5,548 nucleotides of DNA, taken from assembly GCA_947627085.1 (NCBI GenBank), contig CANQUO010000139.1, positions 1 to 5,548 on the forward strand. Direction: 5' to 3'. The position numbers were made by a program, and so were the translations under genes. Positions 1-5,548 of this stretch are shown here, in pieces (position 1 is the first letter of the stretch; each line of letters begins with the position of its first letter). The notes under the pieces were generated by a model. It made no database searches. It was not told the DNA's origin and worked only from the letters and a program-made list of their open reading frames with translations. This stretch comes from an uncultured Oscillospiraceae bacterium (lineage in GTDB: Bacteria; Bacillota; Clostridia; Oscillospirales; Oscillospiraceae).

Positions 1-750
1 GTACAAAAGTGCTCTCAGCTCTCGCCGAGGCTTTTGAGCCTCGCCCCGCCGGTACTGTATCTTCCGCTGGAGGAGGCCGTGTCTGGGGATAAGCGGCTGG
101 AGCCCTTCCTTGACGCCAGGGACATAACGGTCTGCGCGGCCCTTCCTGAGTACATCTACGCCTCCGAGCTCCCCCAGGTGGCACAGCTCCTTTTCAAGGC
201 GAGGCAGCTGGGGATAAAGGACCTGGCGGTTTCGAACATAGGCCACGTAGTCTTTGTGAGGAAGCTGGGCTTCAACGTCCGGGGGGACACGGCGATGAAC
301 GTGAGAAATTCCAACACCCTGGACGTTCTGGCGCGGCTCCGGCTGGACTCGGCGGCCCTGGCCATGGACTTAAGCTCCTTCCAGGTGCGCTCCATGGAAA
401 AGCCGCTGGACACGGAGCTCGTCATATACGGGCGGCTCCCGCTGATGCGCACGGCGGCGTGCCTTATAAGGGCCCGGTCGGGGGTGTGCTCCTGCGACAG
501 CGCCCTGGGTTTCCCGGACTCCTCCGGGTTCATAAATCCGGTGACCCGGTCCTTCGGCTGTCGCAATACGCTGTGGAGCGCCCAGAAGCTCCACCTTATA
601 AAGCGCAGTCGGGAGTACCTTACGGCGGGGCTGTGGGGCGTGAGGCTCAGCTTCACCACCGAGAACGCCGACGAGTGCGCCAGGATAACTGAGCGGTACC
701 TGGAGCTGGGGACCTACGAGCCGTCCAGCACCACGCAGGGGAAATTTTAG
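1..750 (+). CDS. Peptidase U32 family protein, C-terminal part (5' end outside window)
   Basis: The reading frame is open from base 1 and ends at TAG 748-750, so about 249 C-terminal residues are seen and the true start lies upstream; the TTG at 34 is internal. The visible part resembles the end of the long U32 (collagenase-like) proteins of clostridia: a barrel-like stretch (SNIGHVVFVRKLGF, then an LNV/NS-type segment read here as MNVRNSNTLDVL), the family-typical block VIYGRLPLM, and a closing segment with RLSFTTE and a Cys before an amphipathic end. Cysteines at codons 460, 487, 493 and 559 follow the YGRLPLM block. Some U32 relatives (UbiU/UbiV, RlhA) bind an Fe-S cluster or act in hydroxylation, so these Cys could be ligands, but that is inference. 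True peptidase activity is unproven for most of the family. It lies 15 nt upstream of maf on the same strand, so co-transcription is likely. Family call fairly sure; substrate unknown. Confidence 0.85.
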   Translation, partial: VQKCSQLSPRLLSLAPPVLYLPLEEAVSGDKRLEPFLDARDITVCAALPEYIYASELPQVAQLLFKARQLGIKDLAVSNIGHVVFVRKLGFNVRGDTAMNVRNSNTLDVLARLRLDSAALAMDLSSFQVRSMEKPLDTELVIYGRLPLMRTAACLIRARSGVCSCDSALGFPDSSGFINPVTRSFGCRNTLWSAQKLHLIKRSREYLTAGLWGVRLSFTTENADECARITERYLELGTYEPSSTTQGKF

Positions 751-768
751 GGGAGATTACAGCTTATG
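750..768 (+). promoter_or_regulatory. Ribosome binding site of maf, touching the upstream stop codon
   Basis: GGGGAG at 750-755 begins with the last base of the upstream TAG stop and lies 10 nt before the ATG at 766. It supports ATG 766 as the start of maf and suggests that the gene is read as part of a polycistronic message with the U32 gene. Confidence 0.65.
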
Positions 769-924
769 ATCATACTTGCCTCCGGGTCGCCAAGGCGGCG
801 GGAGCTGCTCTCGGGGATGGGGATAGAAAAATTTGATATCCGGCCCTCGGCCCACGAGGCTCCGTTGAGGACGGACCTGGACGAGGCCCGGGCGGTGGAA
901 CTCATAGCCCGGGGGAAGGCCGAG

Positions 925-980
925 GATATCGCGGCGAAGGCCGGGGAGGACGACACGGTCATCGCCGCGATATCGCGGCG
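925..980 (+). repeat. 12-nt direct repeat flanking the maf lesion
   Basis: GATATCGCGGCG occurs at 925-936 and again at 969-980, 44 nt apart. The second copy contains the 11 extra bases (970-980) that break maf; the first copy is normal coding sequence (the D-I-A-A of a conserved helix). The exact match suggests that the insertion was copied from the first site. Confidence 0.85.
963..980. repeat. Perfect 18-bp palindrome at the maf insertion
   Basis: CGCCGCGATATCGCGGCG reads the same on both strands over all 18 bases. Without the 11 inserted bases only CGCCGCG (963-969) would remain, so the palindrome was created by the insertion. Such a pattern fits template switching at a quasi-palindrome. 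A role as a protein-binding site is not supported by its place inside a coding region. Confidence 0.85.
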
Positions 981-1345
981 GACACGCTGGTGTTCCTTGA
1001 CGGACATGCCCTGGGCAAGCCCCGGGACGAGGGGGAGGCCGTGAAAATGCTGACGGCCCTCTCGGGACGCGAGCACCGGGTGATAACGGGCCTTGCGGTC
1101 ATATCCCGGGGCGCCGTATACACCGATGCCGTCACCACCGCGGTGCGGTTTTTGCCGCTGACACCGGAGCAGATAGACTGGTACGTGTCCACCGGCGAGC
1201 CCATGGACAAGGCCGGGGCCTACGGCATACAGGGCCTGGGCGGGATGCTCATCGAGGGCATAACGGGGGATTATTTCAACGTGGTGGGCCTGCCGGTATC
1301 AAGGCTCGCGCGGCTTTTGGAGGCCGCCGGCTACAAGGTTTTTTC

Positions 1346-1364
1346 AAGAGGTCGGAGCTCATGA
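1346..1364 (+). promoter_or_regulatory. mreC ribosome binding site and ATGA overlap with maf stop
   Basis: AAGAGG at 1346-1351 lies 9 nt before ATG 1361, inside the end of maf. The mreC ATG and the maf TGA share bases as ATGA (1361-1364), the classic layout for translational coupling. This fixes the mreC start. Confidence 0.75.
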
Positions 1365-2203
1365 AGGATTTTATATCGAAAAAGGGAATATACATCGCCG
1401 TGGCCGCTGTGGTAGTGGCTATCGCGGCCGCCATTTCCGTGGCCGTGTCGGGGGGCAACTCCGGGTTTGCCAATATGCTGTCGGAGCCGTTTTTCAAGCC
1501 CATAAAGGGCGCGATGACCAGCCTTGTGGGGTCCCTGGAGCACATATACGACTACATGTACCGCTACGACGAGCTCCAGGCCGAGAACGAGCGGTTACTC
1601 GCCAGAGTGGCGGAGCTGGAGCGGGACTACCGGGAGTACACCGAGGTCAGCGAGGAGAACGAGCGGCTCCACAAGCTTCTCGGCTTTGCCGAGCGCCACG
1701 AGGACATAGTCATGGAGCCGGTGTCGGTCATATCCTGGACGGCCTCCAACTTCTCCTCCTCATTCACTGTGAGCAAGGGCACCTCCGCCGGCATAGCTGT
1801 CGGCGACCCCATAGTCACGGCCAACGGATATCTTGTGGGCCAGGTCACCTCCGCCACATCCTCATCCTGCACGGTGACGACGCTCCTTGACACCACCTTC
1901 CGGGTGGGGGCGGTCATTTATGAGTCCGGGGACACCGGCGTCATATCCGGGGACCACCAGCTCATGAAGGAGGACCGGGTGAAGCTTGCCTATATCGGCG
2001 ACGAGGCAAACATAATGACCGGGAGCACCGTTGTGACCTCCGGCTCCGGGGGTCTCTTCCCGGCGGGGCTTGTCATCGGCAAGGTCAGCGGCATATCCGT
2101 GAGCTCCTCGGGGCTCGACCCCTTCGCCATAGTGGAGCCCTCGGCGGATATCGGCGAGAGCGCGCACCTTTACGTGATAACGGACTTCGCCGTCAGCGAA
2201 TGA
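1361..2203 (+). CDS. mreC: Rod shape-determining protein MreC
   Basis: MreC is a bitopic membrane protein of the elongasome that links cytoplasmic MreB to MreD, RodA and PBP2 and stimulates PBP2. The 280-residue product has the usual plan and length: a short basic cytoplasmic start (MKDFISKK), one membrane segment at about 10-30 (Ala/Val/Ile rich), a helical and coiled-coil stretch at about 65-107 (DELQAENERLLARVAELE, EENERLHKLLGF), and then the extracellular beta domain. The signatures GIAVGDPIVTANGYLVGQV (144-162), VISGD (194-198) and SGSGGLFPAGLVIGKV (227-242) are typical of the family. The start is set by the ATGA overlap with maf and the AAGAGG site. mreD follows after 9 nt. No mreB stands upstream, which is unusual for an mre cluster. 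The gene looks intact. Confidence 0.96.
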   Translation: MKDFISKKGIYIAVAAVVVAIAAAISVAVSGGNSGFANMLSEPFFKPIKGAMTSLVGSLEHIYDYMYRYDELQAENERLLARVAELERDYREYTEVSEENERLHKLLGFAERHEDIVMEPVSVISWTASNFSSSFTVSKGTSAGIAVGDPIVTANGYLVGQVTSATSSSCTVTTLLDTTFRVGAVIYESGDTGVISGDHQLMKEDRVKLAYIGDEANIMTGSTVVTSGSGGLFPAGLVIGKVSGISVSSSGLDPFAIVEPSADIGESAHLYVITDFAVSE

Positions 2204-2215
2204 GGTGGCACTATG
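2201..2215 (+). promoter_or_regulatory. mreD ribosome binding site fused to mreC stop codon
   Basis: The mreC stop TGA (2201-2203) runs into AGGTGG, so the SD core AGGTG (2203-2207) shares the stop's last base and lies 5 nt before ATG 2213. A ribosome ending mreC already covers the mreD start, which favours coupled translation. The same design recurs at the mreD/PBP2 junction. Confidence 0.7.
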
Positions 2216-2713
2216 GGAAAAGGGAAATACGCCACCGCCATAAAGCTCCTGATACTCTCGCCGTACCTCATACTTATATACATCCTCCAGTCCACCGTTT
2301 TTACACATCTGACGCTGTTCGGGACAAAGCCCATGCTGCTGCCCGTGGCCGCCGTGGGGATAGCCATATTCCGGGGCCGGGTGGAGGGCGGGGTATTCGG
2401 GCTCTTCGCCGGTATGTTCATGGACATGTCCTATAATCAGCCCACCATAGAATTTACGCTCATACTGACCTTCACGGGCATACTTTTGGGGGCGCTGTCC
2501 GACACGGTGCTGGTGAGGGGGTTCCCCTCCTATCTTCTGTGCTCGGCACTTCAGCTGGCCATATGCTCCGCGTCGCAGATACTCGTTATGACCGTGACCC
2601 AGTCCATACCTATACCGGCGCTTTTGCCCGTAGCTCTGCGCCAGACGGCGTACTCGCTGATACTTTCACTGCCCTTTTACTACATCTCGCGCTTTCTCAC
2701 GCGTCTCATATGA
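2213..2713 (+). CDS. mreD: Rod shape-determining protein MreD
   Basis: MreD is a small polytopic membrane protein that works with MreC in the elongation complex; its exact biochemical job is not settled. The 166-residue product matches the family in length and character: after MGKGKYATAIK it is almost wholly hydrophobic, with about five or six membrane segments (roughly 11-27, 38-53, 58-73, 82-98, 106-128 and 136-163). Family-like landmarks are LQSTVFTHLTLFGTKP (25-40), the FRGRVEGGVFGLFAGMFMD block (53-71), where the small-residue run and terminal Asp are conserved, and a basic C-terminal end (RFLTRLI). Identification rests on these plus the mreC-mreD-PBP2 order. The gene sits 9 nt from each neighbour. 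Fifteen of 17 isoleucines use ATA, the strongest bias in the window. Confidence 0.94.
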   Translation: MGKGKYATAIKLLILSPYLILIYILQSTVFTHLTLFGTKPMLLPVAAVGIAIFRGRVEGGVFGLFAGMFMDMSYNQPTIEFTLILTFTGILLGALSDTVLVRGFPSYLLCSALQLAICSASQILVMTVTQSIPIPALLPVALRQTAYSLILSLPFYYISRFLTRLI

Positions 2714-2725
2714 GGTATCAAAATG
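2711..2725 (+). promoter_or_regulatory. PBP2 ribosome binding site fused to mreD stop codon
   Basis: The mreD stop TGA (2711-2713) continues as TGAGGT, giving a short SD core GAGGT (2712-2716) 6 nt before ATG 2723. It is weaker than the other sites, so PBP2 translation probably depends on ribosomes arriving from mreD. Confidence 0.65.
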
Positions 2726-4828
2726 GATAAATTCATAAAGCCCTCAAGAATGATAGCTTTAGCCTTGGCTATGGCCATACTGCTGTCGGTGTACGCCCTG
2801 ACGCTCTACCGCATACAGGCCCTGGACAGTCAGGCGCTCCTTGACGATGCCACGGAGCTCACCGCCACCAATAGTACGGTCTACGCCGCCAGGGGGTCGC
2901 TCCTTGACCGCAACGGGGTGCTTCTGGCCTCCGACCGGACGGTGTACGACGTGAAGATAGACAGAAGTCAGCTCCTTAAGACCGAGGAGCCCAACGGCAT
3001 AATCCTCAGGCTCATAGGCGTATGCGCCAAATACGGCGTCAAATATAACGACCCCTTCCCCGTGACCACCGCCGCGCCCTTTGAATATTACGTGGACGCC
3101 ACGTCCACTCAGAAAAGCTGGCTTCGGAGCTATTTTAACTACTTCACCAACAGTCTTGGCATTGAGGACACGGAGAATCCCCAGGTCCCGGCCACGGAGC
3201 TCATAAGCTGGATGCGCGACCACTACAAGATACCCTACACCACCACGGCGGAGGACGCCAGGAAGATAATCGGCGTCCGCTACGGCCTTGAGATGCAGGT
3301 CATAAACTACTCCGATTACGTATTCGCCTCAGATGTGTCCGACGAGCTGGTGAGCTATCTTTCAGAGCAGAACATACCTTGCGTTTCCATCGTCACCCGC
3401 TCGGAGCGTGAGTATCACACGCCATACGCCGCGCACCTTATAGGGTACATCGGGGCCATGAGCTCGGATGAGTACAACGATAAATATAAGGACCTGGGCT
3501 ACCCCTTCAACGCCAGGATCGGAAAGGTGGGGGCGGAGGCGGCCTTTGAGGAGTACCTGCACGGCACGGACGGGGAGATCACCACCTACCGGGACCCCAC
3601 CGGGGCCATAACGGACGTGGAGGTAAAAAACGAGGCCAAGGCCGGGAGCAACGTGTATCTGACCATCGACATACAGCTCCAGCAGGTGGCGGAGAACGCC
3701 CTGGCCTCCACCATAGCCCAGATGAACATGGACCGTGAGGACGAGGCAAGGGAGAAGGCCGAGAAGGAGGGCACCGTTTACGAGGAGCCGGACTACGCCA
3801 CCGGCGGCGCGGCGGTGATGCTGGACATCAAGTCCGGGGAGGTGCTGGCTCTGGCGAGCTACCCGACCTTTGATTTGAACACCTTCTACGACCAGTACAC
3901 GGCGCTGAATAACGACCCGTTGAAGCCCCTTGTCAACCGGGCCACCCAGGGCACCTACAACCCCGGGTCCACCTTCAAGATGGTGACGGCCTACGCGGCC
4001 CTTTCAAGTCACTCCATCTCCACCGGGACCACCATCCACGACGACGGCAAGTTCACAAAGTACCCGGACTATCAGCCAAGGTGCTCGATATACCCCGGTA
4101 GCCACGGGACCATAAACGTGGTACAGGCGCTGGAGAAGTCCTGCAACTACTTCTTTTACACCGTGGCCGACAACATGGGCATAACCAAGATAGCCGACAC
4201 CGCCAAGCTCTTCGGCTTCGGCGACCACACGGGCATAGAGATCGGCGACTCCACCGGGACCGTCGCGTCTATCGAGTCCAAGCGCGAGCTTCAGGACGAG
4301 GGCTGGTGGGACGCGGATACGCTTCTTGCCTGCATCGGCCAGGGACTCAACCTCTTCACACCCATACAGATAGCAAATTACGTTGCCACCATCGCCAACG
4401 GCGGGACACGGTATTTTACCACCGTCCTGCGCAATATAACGAGCTACGACTACTCCGACGTGCTCATGCGCCGGACTCCCCAGGTGGCCGGTGTCATTGA
4501 CGACAGCGAGGGGTACATCCCCGTCTTACAGCAAGGCATGCGGTCCGTGGTCAGGACCGGCACCGCCTCCAGCGCCCTTTCCAATTACCCCATCCCCGTG
4601 GCTGCCAAGACGGGCACCGTCCAGTCCGACACCTCCACCATAAACGACGGCGTTTTCGTCTGCTACGCCCCCGCCGACGACCCGCAGATAGCCATCTGCG
4701 TGGTGGTGCAGAAGGGCGGCTCCGGCGCGGCCCTCATCACCATAGCCAAGGACCTTTTGGACGCGTATTTCGCCGATACGGTGAGCGCGGACATCAATGT
4801 TCCGCCGGACAATTCGCTTTTGAAATAA
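2723..4828 (+). CDS. mrdA: Penicillin-binding protein 2 (class B PBP, elongation transpeptidase)
   Basis: PBP2 cross-links peptidoglycan during lateral-wall growth together with RodA and the Mre proteins, and is a beta-lactam target. The 701-residue product has a short cytoplasmic start, a membrane anchor at about 10-28, the pedestal/dimerization domain beginning with AARGSLLDRNGVLLASD (55-71) and including RIGKVGAEAAFEEYLHGTDG (265-284), then the transpeptidase domain from about 310 (LTIDIQLQ). All three active-site motifs are present: STFK with the acylated Ser at 416, SCN at 473-475 and KTGT at 629-632. HGTINVVQALEKSCNYFF and IGQGLNLFTPIQIANYVATIANGG are typical of PBP2 rather than of PBP3. 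A Glu/Lys/Asp-rich loop (337-358) precedes GGAAVMLDIKSGEVLA. The position after mreC-mreD supports an elongation rather than a division or sporulation role, though a SpoVD-like duty cannot be fully excluded; no C-terminal PASTA domain is seen. The gene looks intact and ends the mre run. Confidence 0.96.
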   Translation: MDKFIKPSRMIALALAMAILLSVYALTLYRIQALDSQALLDDATELTATNSTVYAARGSLLDRNGVLLASDRTVYDVKIDRSQLLKTEEPNGIILRLIGVCAKYGVKYNDPFPVTTAAPFEYYVDATSTQKSWLRSYFNYFTNSLGIEDTENPQVPATELISWMRDHYKIPYTTTAEDARKIIGVRYGLEMQVINYSDYVFASDVSDELVSYLSEQNIPCVSIVTRSEREYHTPYAAHLIGYIGAMSSDEYNDKYKDLGYPFNARIGKVGAEAAFEEYLHGTDGEITTYRDPTGAITDVEVKNEAKAGSNVYLTIDIQLQQVAENALASTIAQMNMDREDEAREKAEKEGTVYEEPDYATGGAAVMLDIKSGEVLALASYPTFDLNTFYDQYTALNNDPLKPLVNRATQGTYNPGSTFKMVTAYAALSSHSISTGTTIHDDGKFTKYPDYQPRCSIYPGSHGTINVVQALEKSCNYFFYTVADNMGITKIADTAKLFGFGDHTGIEIGDSTGTVASIESKRELQDEGWWDADTLLACIGQGLNLFTPIQIANYVATIANGGTRYFTTVLRNITSYDYSDVLMRRTPQVAGVIDDSEGYIPVLQQGMRSVVRTGTASSALSNYPIPVAAKTGTVQSDTSTINDGVFVCYAPADDPQIAICVVVQKGGSGAALITIAKDLLDAYFADTVSADINVPPDNSLLK

Positions 4829-4844
4829 TTCCGTCGTTTTGGCG

Positions 4845-4882
4845 TTTTTGGGCACAAATTTTGAATATTATGCCAGCAAAAA
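4845..4882 (+). other. AT-rich stem-loop downstream of PBP2
   Basis: TTTTTGGGCA (4845-4854) can pair with TGCC (4871-4874) and CAAAAA (4877-4882), leaving a 2-nt AG bulge and a 16-nt loop. It begins 16 nt after the PBP2 stop. No run of T follows on either strand, so it is not a convincing intrinsic terminator; it may mark the operon's 3' end or be chance in AT-rich DNA. Confidence 0.3.
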
Positions 4883-4916
4883 TCCGAAAAATGTATAGAA
4901 TTGGCCTTTATTTCCC

Positions 4917-4945
4917 TTGCAAAATTGCACTCTCTCATATATAAT
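4917..4945 (+). promoter_or_regulatory. Sigma-A-type promoter of the MinD gene
   Basis: A -35 element TTGCAA (4917-4922, four of six consensus bases) and a perfect -10 TATAAT (4940-4945) are separated by 17 nt. They lie in an AT-rich gap in otherwise GC-rich DNA, directly before minD. Transcription would start near 4951-4953, giving a leader of only about 10-12 nt. It implies that minD can be expressed apart from the mre operon. Confidence 0.7.
4918..4929. promoter_or_regulatory. Inverted repeat over the -35 element, possible operator
   Basis: TGCAA (4918-4922) and TTGCA (4925-4929) form a perfect inverted repeat around AA, overlapping all but the first base of the -35 hexamer. Its place would suit a repressor site. 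It is short, and AT-rich DNA yields such repeats by chance, so this is a tentative call. Confidence 0.3.
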
Positions 4946-4950
4946 TTTAT

Positions 4951-4965
4951 AAGGGGGTATATATG
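4951..4965 (+). promoter_or_regulatory. Ribosome binding site of the MinD gene
   Basis: AAGGGGG at 4951-4957 is one base off AAGGAGG and lies 5 nt before ATG 4963. It fixes the start. If transcription begins near 4952, this site lies at the very 5' end of the message. Confidence 0.75.
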
Positions 4966-5548
4966 GGTACATCCGTTCTTATAACCTCCGGCAAGGGCGG
5001 CACCGGAAAGACCGCCTGCGTCGCCGCCATAGCCTCGGCCCTTGCGTGCCTCGGTCACAGGACCCTTTGTGTGGACTGCGACGCGGCCCTCAGGAACCTC
5101 GATTTGACGCTTGGTCTGGCGGAGGGCGTGCTTTGGGACTTTTCAGATGTGCTCTCCGGGTCGATACCGGCCGGCGAGGCCCCGGTCCGGCACCCCATGA
5201 TAAACAACCTGAGCTTCCTCTCGGCCCCCGCGGCCCTCTCGGAGGACATCTCCCCCGACGGCTTCCGGGACATGGTGAGGGGGTATTGCGAGGATTATGA
5301 CTACGTGCTTTTAGACTCCCCCGCCGGTATCGGGCCGGGCTTTCGGCTTATCGCCGGGGCCGCCGATATGGCGATAATCGTCGCCACCGGCGATCTTACG
5401 AGCCTCCGGGACGGCCAGAGAACGGCCATGGAGCTGGCGTCGCAGGGCGTCCGGGAGCTGAGACTGCTTGTGAACCGCGTGAGCCGCCGGTCCTTCCGGA
5501 AAATACGCCGGAGCGTGGACGAGATCATCGACACCGTGGGCGCCCGCC
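4963..5548 (+). CDS. minD: MinD-type septum-site ATPase, N-terminal 195 residues (3' end outside window)
   Basis: The frame from ATG 4963 stays open to the window end. MinD is a membrane-associated ParA-class ATPase that restricts the division site, usually with MinC and MinE or DivIVA. The product starts MGTSVLITSGKGGTGKTA, a deviant Walker A with signature Lys 11 and catalytic Lys 16. DCDAALRNLDLTLGL (38-52) matches the MinD motif usually read D-x-D-IGLRNLD-x-x-LGLE, and DYDYVLLDSPAGIG (111-124) is the Walker B/switch II segment. Later parts drift: IIVATGDLTSLRDGQR (138-153) stands where MinD usually has a TTPE-S-RDADR stretch, and GIGPGF replaces GIE-x-GF. The membrane-targeting C-terminal helix lies beyond the window. 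No minC precedes it. Ile codons are split 6 ATA to 6 ATC, unlike the ATA-rich genes before it. The MinD call is good; a MinD-like relative such as a FlhG-type protein is less likely given the RNLD motif and context. Confidence 0.88.
   Translation, partial: MGTSVLITSGKGGTGKTACVAAIASALACLGHRTLCVDCDAALRNLDLTLGLAEGVLWDFSDVLSGSIPAGEAPVRHPMINNLSFLSAPAALSEDISPDGFRDMVRGYCEDYDYVLLDSPAGIGPGFRLIAGAADMAIIVATGDLTSLRDGQRTAMELASQGVRELRLLVNRVSRRSFRKIRRSVDEIIDTVGAR

Larger units (their letters stand above)
766..1364 (+). pseudogene. maf: Maf-type nucleoside triphosphate pyrophosphatase, frameshifted by an 11-nt insertion
   Basis: Maf proteins hydrolyse non-canonical or excess nucleotides (dTTP/UTP in the YhdE-like group) to monophosphate and pyrophosphate in the cytosol. 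The N-terminal frame (766-969) reads MIILASGSPRRRELL, the nucleotide-binding SGSPRR signature of the YhdE-like group, then PSAHE with the conserved Glu at 31. From 981 the homology continues one frame over: ADTLVFLDG with the conserved Asp of the ADT motif, ALGKPRDEGEAVKML, LSGREHRVITG, STGEPMDKAGAYGIQG and GDYFNVVGLP. Removing 970-980 joins both parts into 195 residues, a normal Maf length, with Asp at residue 69. As written, the first frame stops at 1042-1044 after 92 residues and lacks the ADT Asp and everything beyond, so the product should be inactive. The stop at 1362-1364 overlaps mreC. No slippery heptamer is visible for programmed -1 shifting. Either a recent null mutation or a sequence error; family identity is near certain. 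Confidence 0.93.

Noticed and set aside
156..659. Antisense open frame of 167 codons opposite the U32 gene
   Set aside because: It is the mirror of a GC-rich coding frame; the product has no recognisable domain, is Arg/Ser rich, and the + strand frame has clear family motifs.
963..980. 18-bp palindrome as a regulator or recombinase site
   Set aside because: It is inside maf and arises only through the frameshifting insertion; no mobile element or other copy of the full palindrome is seen in the window.
958..990. Programmed -1 frameshifting in maf
   Set aside because: A -1 shift would restore the frame, but no X-XXY-YYZ slippery heptamer is present, the shifted product would carry four extra residues beside the ADT motif, and Maf is not known to be recoded. 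An 11-nt templated insertion explains the data better.
990..1364. Independent 124-codon gene starting at GTG 990
   Set aside because: The GTG is a Val codon inside the conserved ADTLVFLDG stretch of Maf; the frame is simply the C-terminal part of the broken gene.
1862..2308. Antisense open frame of 148 codons across mreC/mreD
   Set aside because: It spans the junction of two well-identified genes, is low in plausible motifs, and has no visible promoter or ribosome site.
4663..5058. Antisense open frame of 131 codons across the PBP2/minD gap
   Set aside because: It runs through the PBP2 end, the AT-rich promoter region and the minD Walker A coding sequence; a shadow frame.
1..5548. CRISPR arrays, insertion sequences, tRNA or rRNA genes, prophage genes
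   Set aside because: No regularly spaced repeats, transposase or integrase motifs, or structured RNA genes were found; the window is nearly all coding housekeeping sequence.

Overview
The window is a gene-dense, GC-rich segment with every gene on the + strand. It carries the cell-shape and elongation cluster of a Gram-positive bacterium, most likely a clostridium of the Oscillospiraceae type. That placement is an inference from the gene order (maf, mreC, mreD, PBP2, minD), the strong purine-rich ribosome binding sites, the tight gene packing and the protein styles. No ribosomal or other phylogenetic marker is present to confirm it.

Layout: positions 1-750 are the 3' end of a peptidase U32-family gene. 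After 15 nt comes maf (766-1364), a nucleotide pyrophosphatase gene broken here by an 11-nt insertion at about 970-980. The maf stop overlaps the mreC start (1361-2203) in an ATGA. mreD (2213-2713) and a class B penicillin-binding protein of the PBP2 type (2723-4828) follow at 9-nt gaps. In both gaps the upstream TGA stop runs into the next gene's Shine-Dalgarno sequence. A 134-nt AT-rich gap (4829-4962) holds a stem-loop and a good sigma-A-type promoter. It leads into a MinD-type ATPase gene (4963 to the window end, incomplete).

How they fit together: MreC and MreD are membrane parts of the elongasome, and PBP2 is its transpeptidase for lateral-wall peptidoglycan. MinD positions the division septum. 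maf is a customary neighbour of mre genes. Two usual members of such clusters are missing: mreB is not between maf and mreC, and minC is not between PBP2 and minD.

I see no undescribed system. The points most worth a second look are the maf lesion and its mechanism (an inserted copy of a nearby sequence that makes a perfect 18-bp palindrome), a ready-made reinitiation site just after the frameshift, the MinD promoter with a possible operator and a very short leader, and the strong preference for the ATA isoleucine codon in GC-rich DNA.
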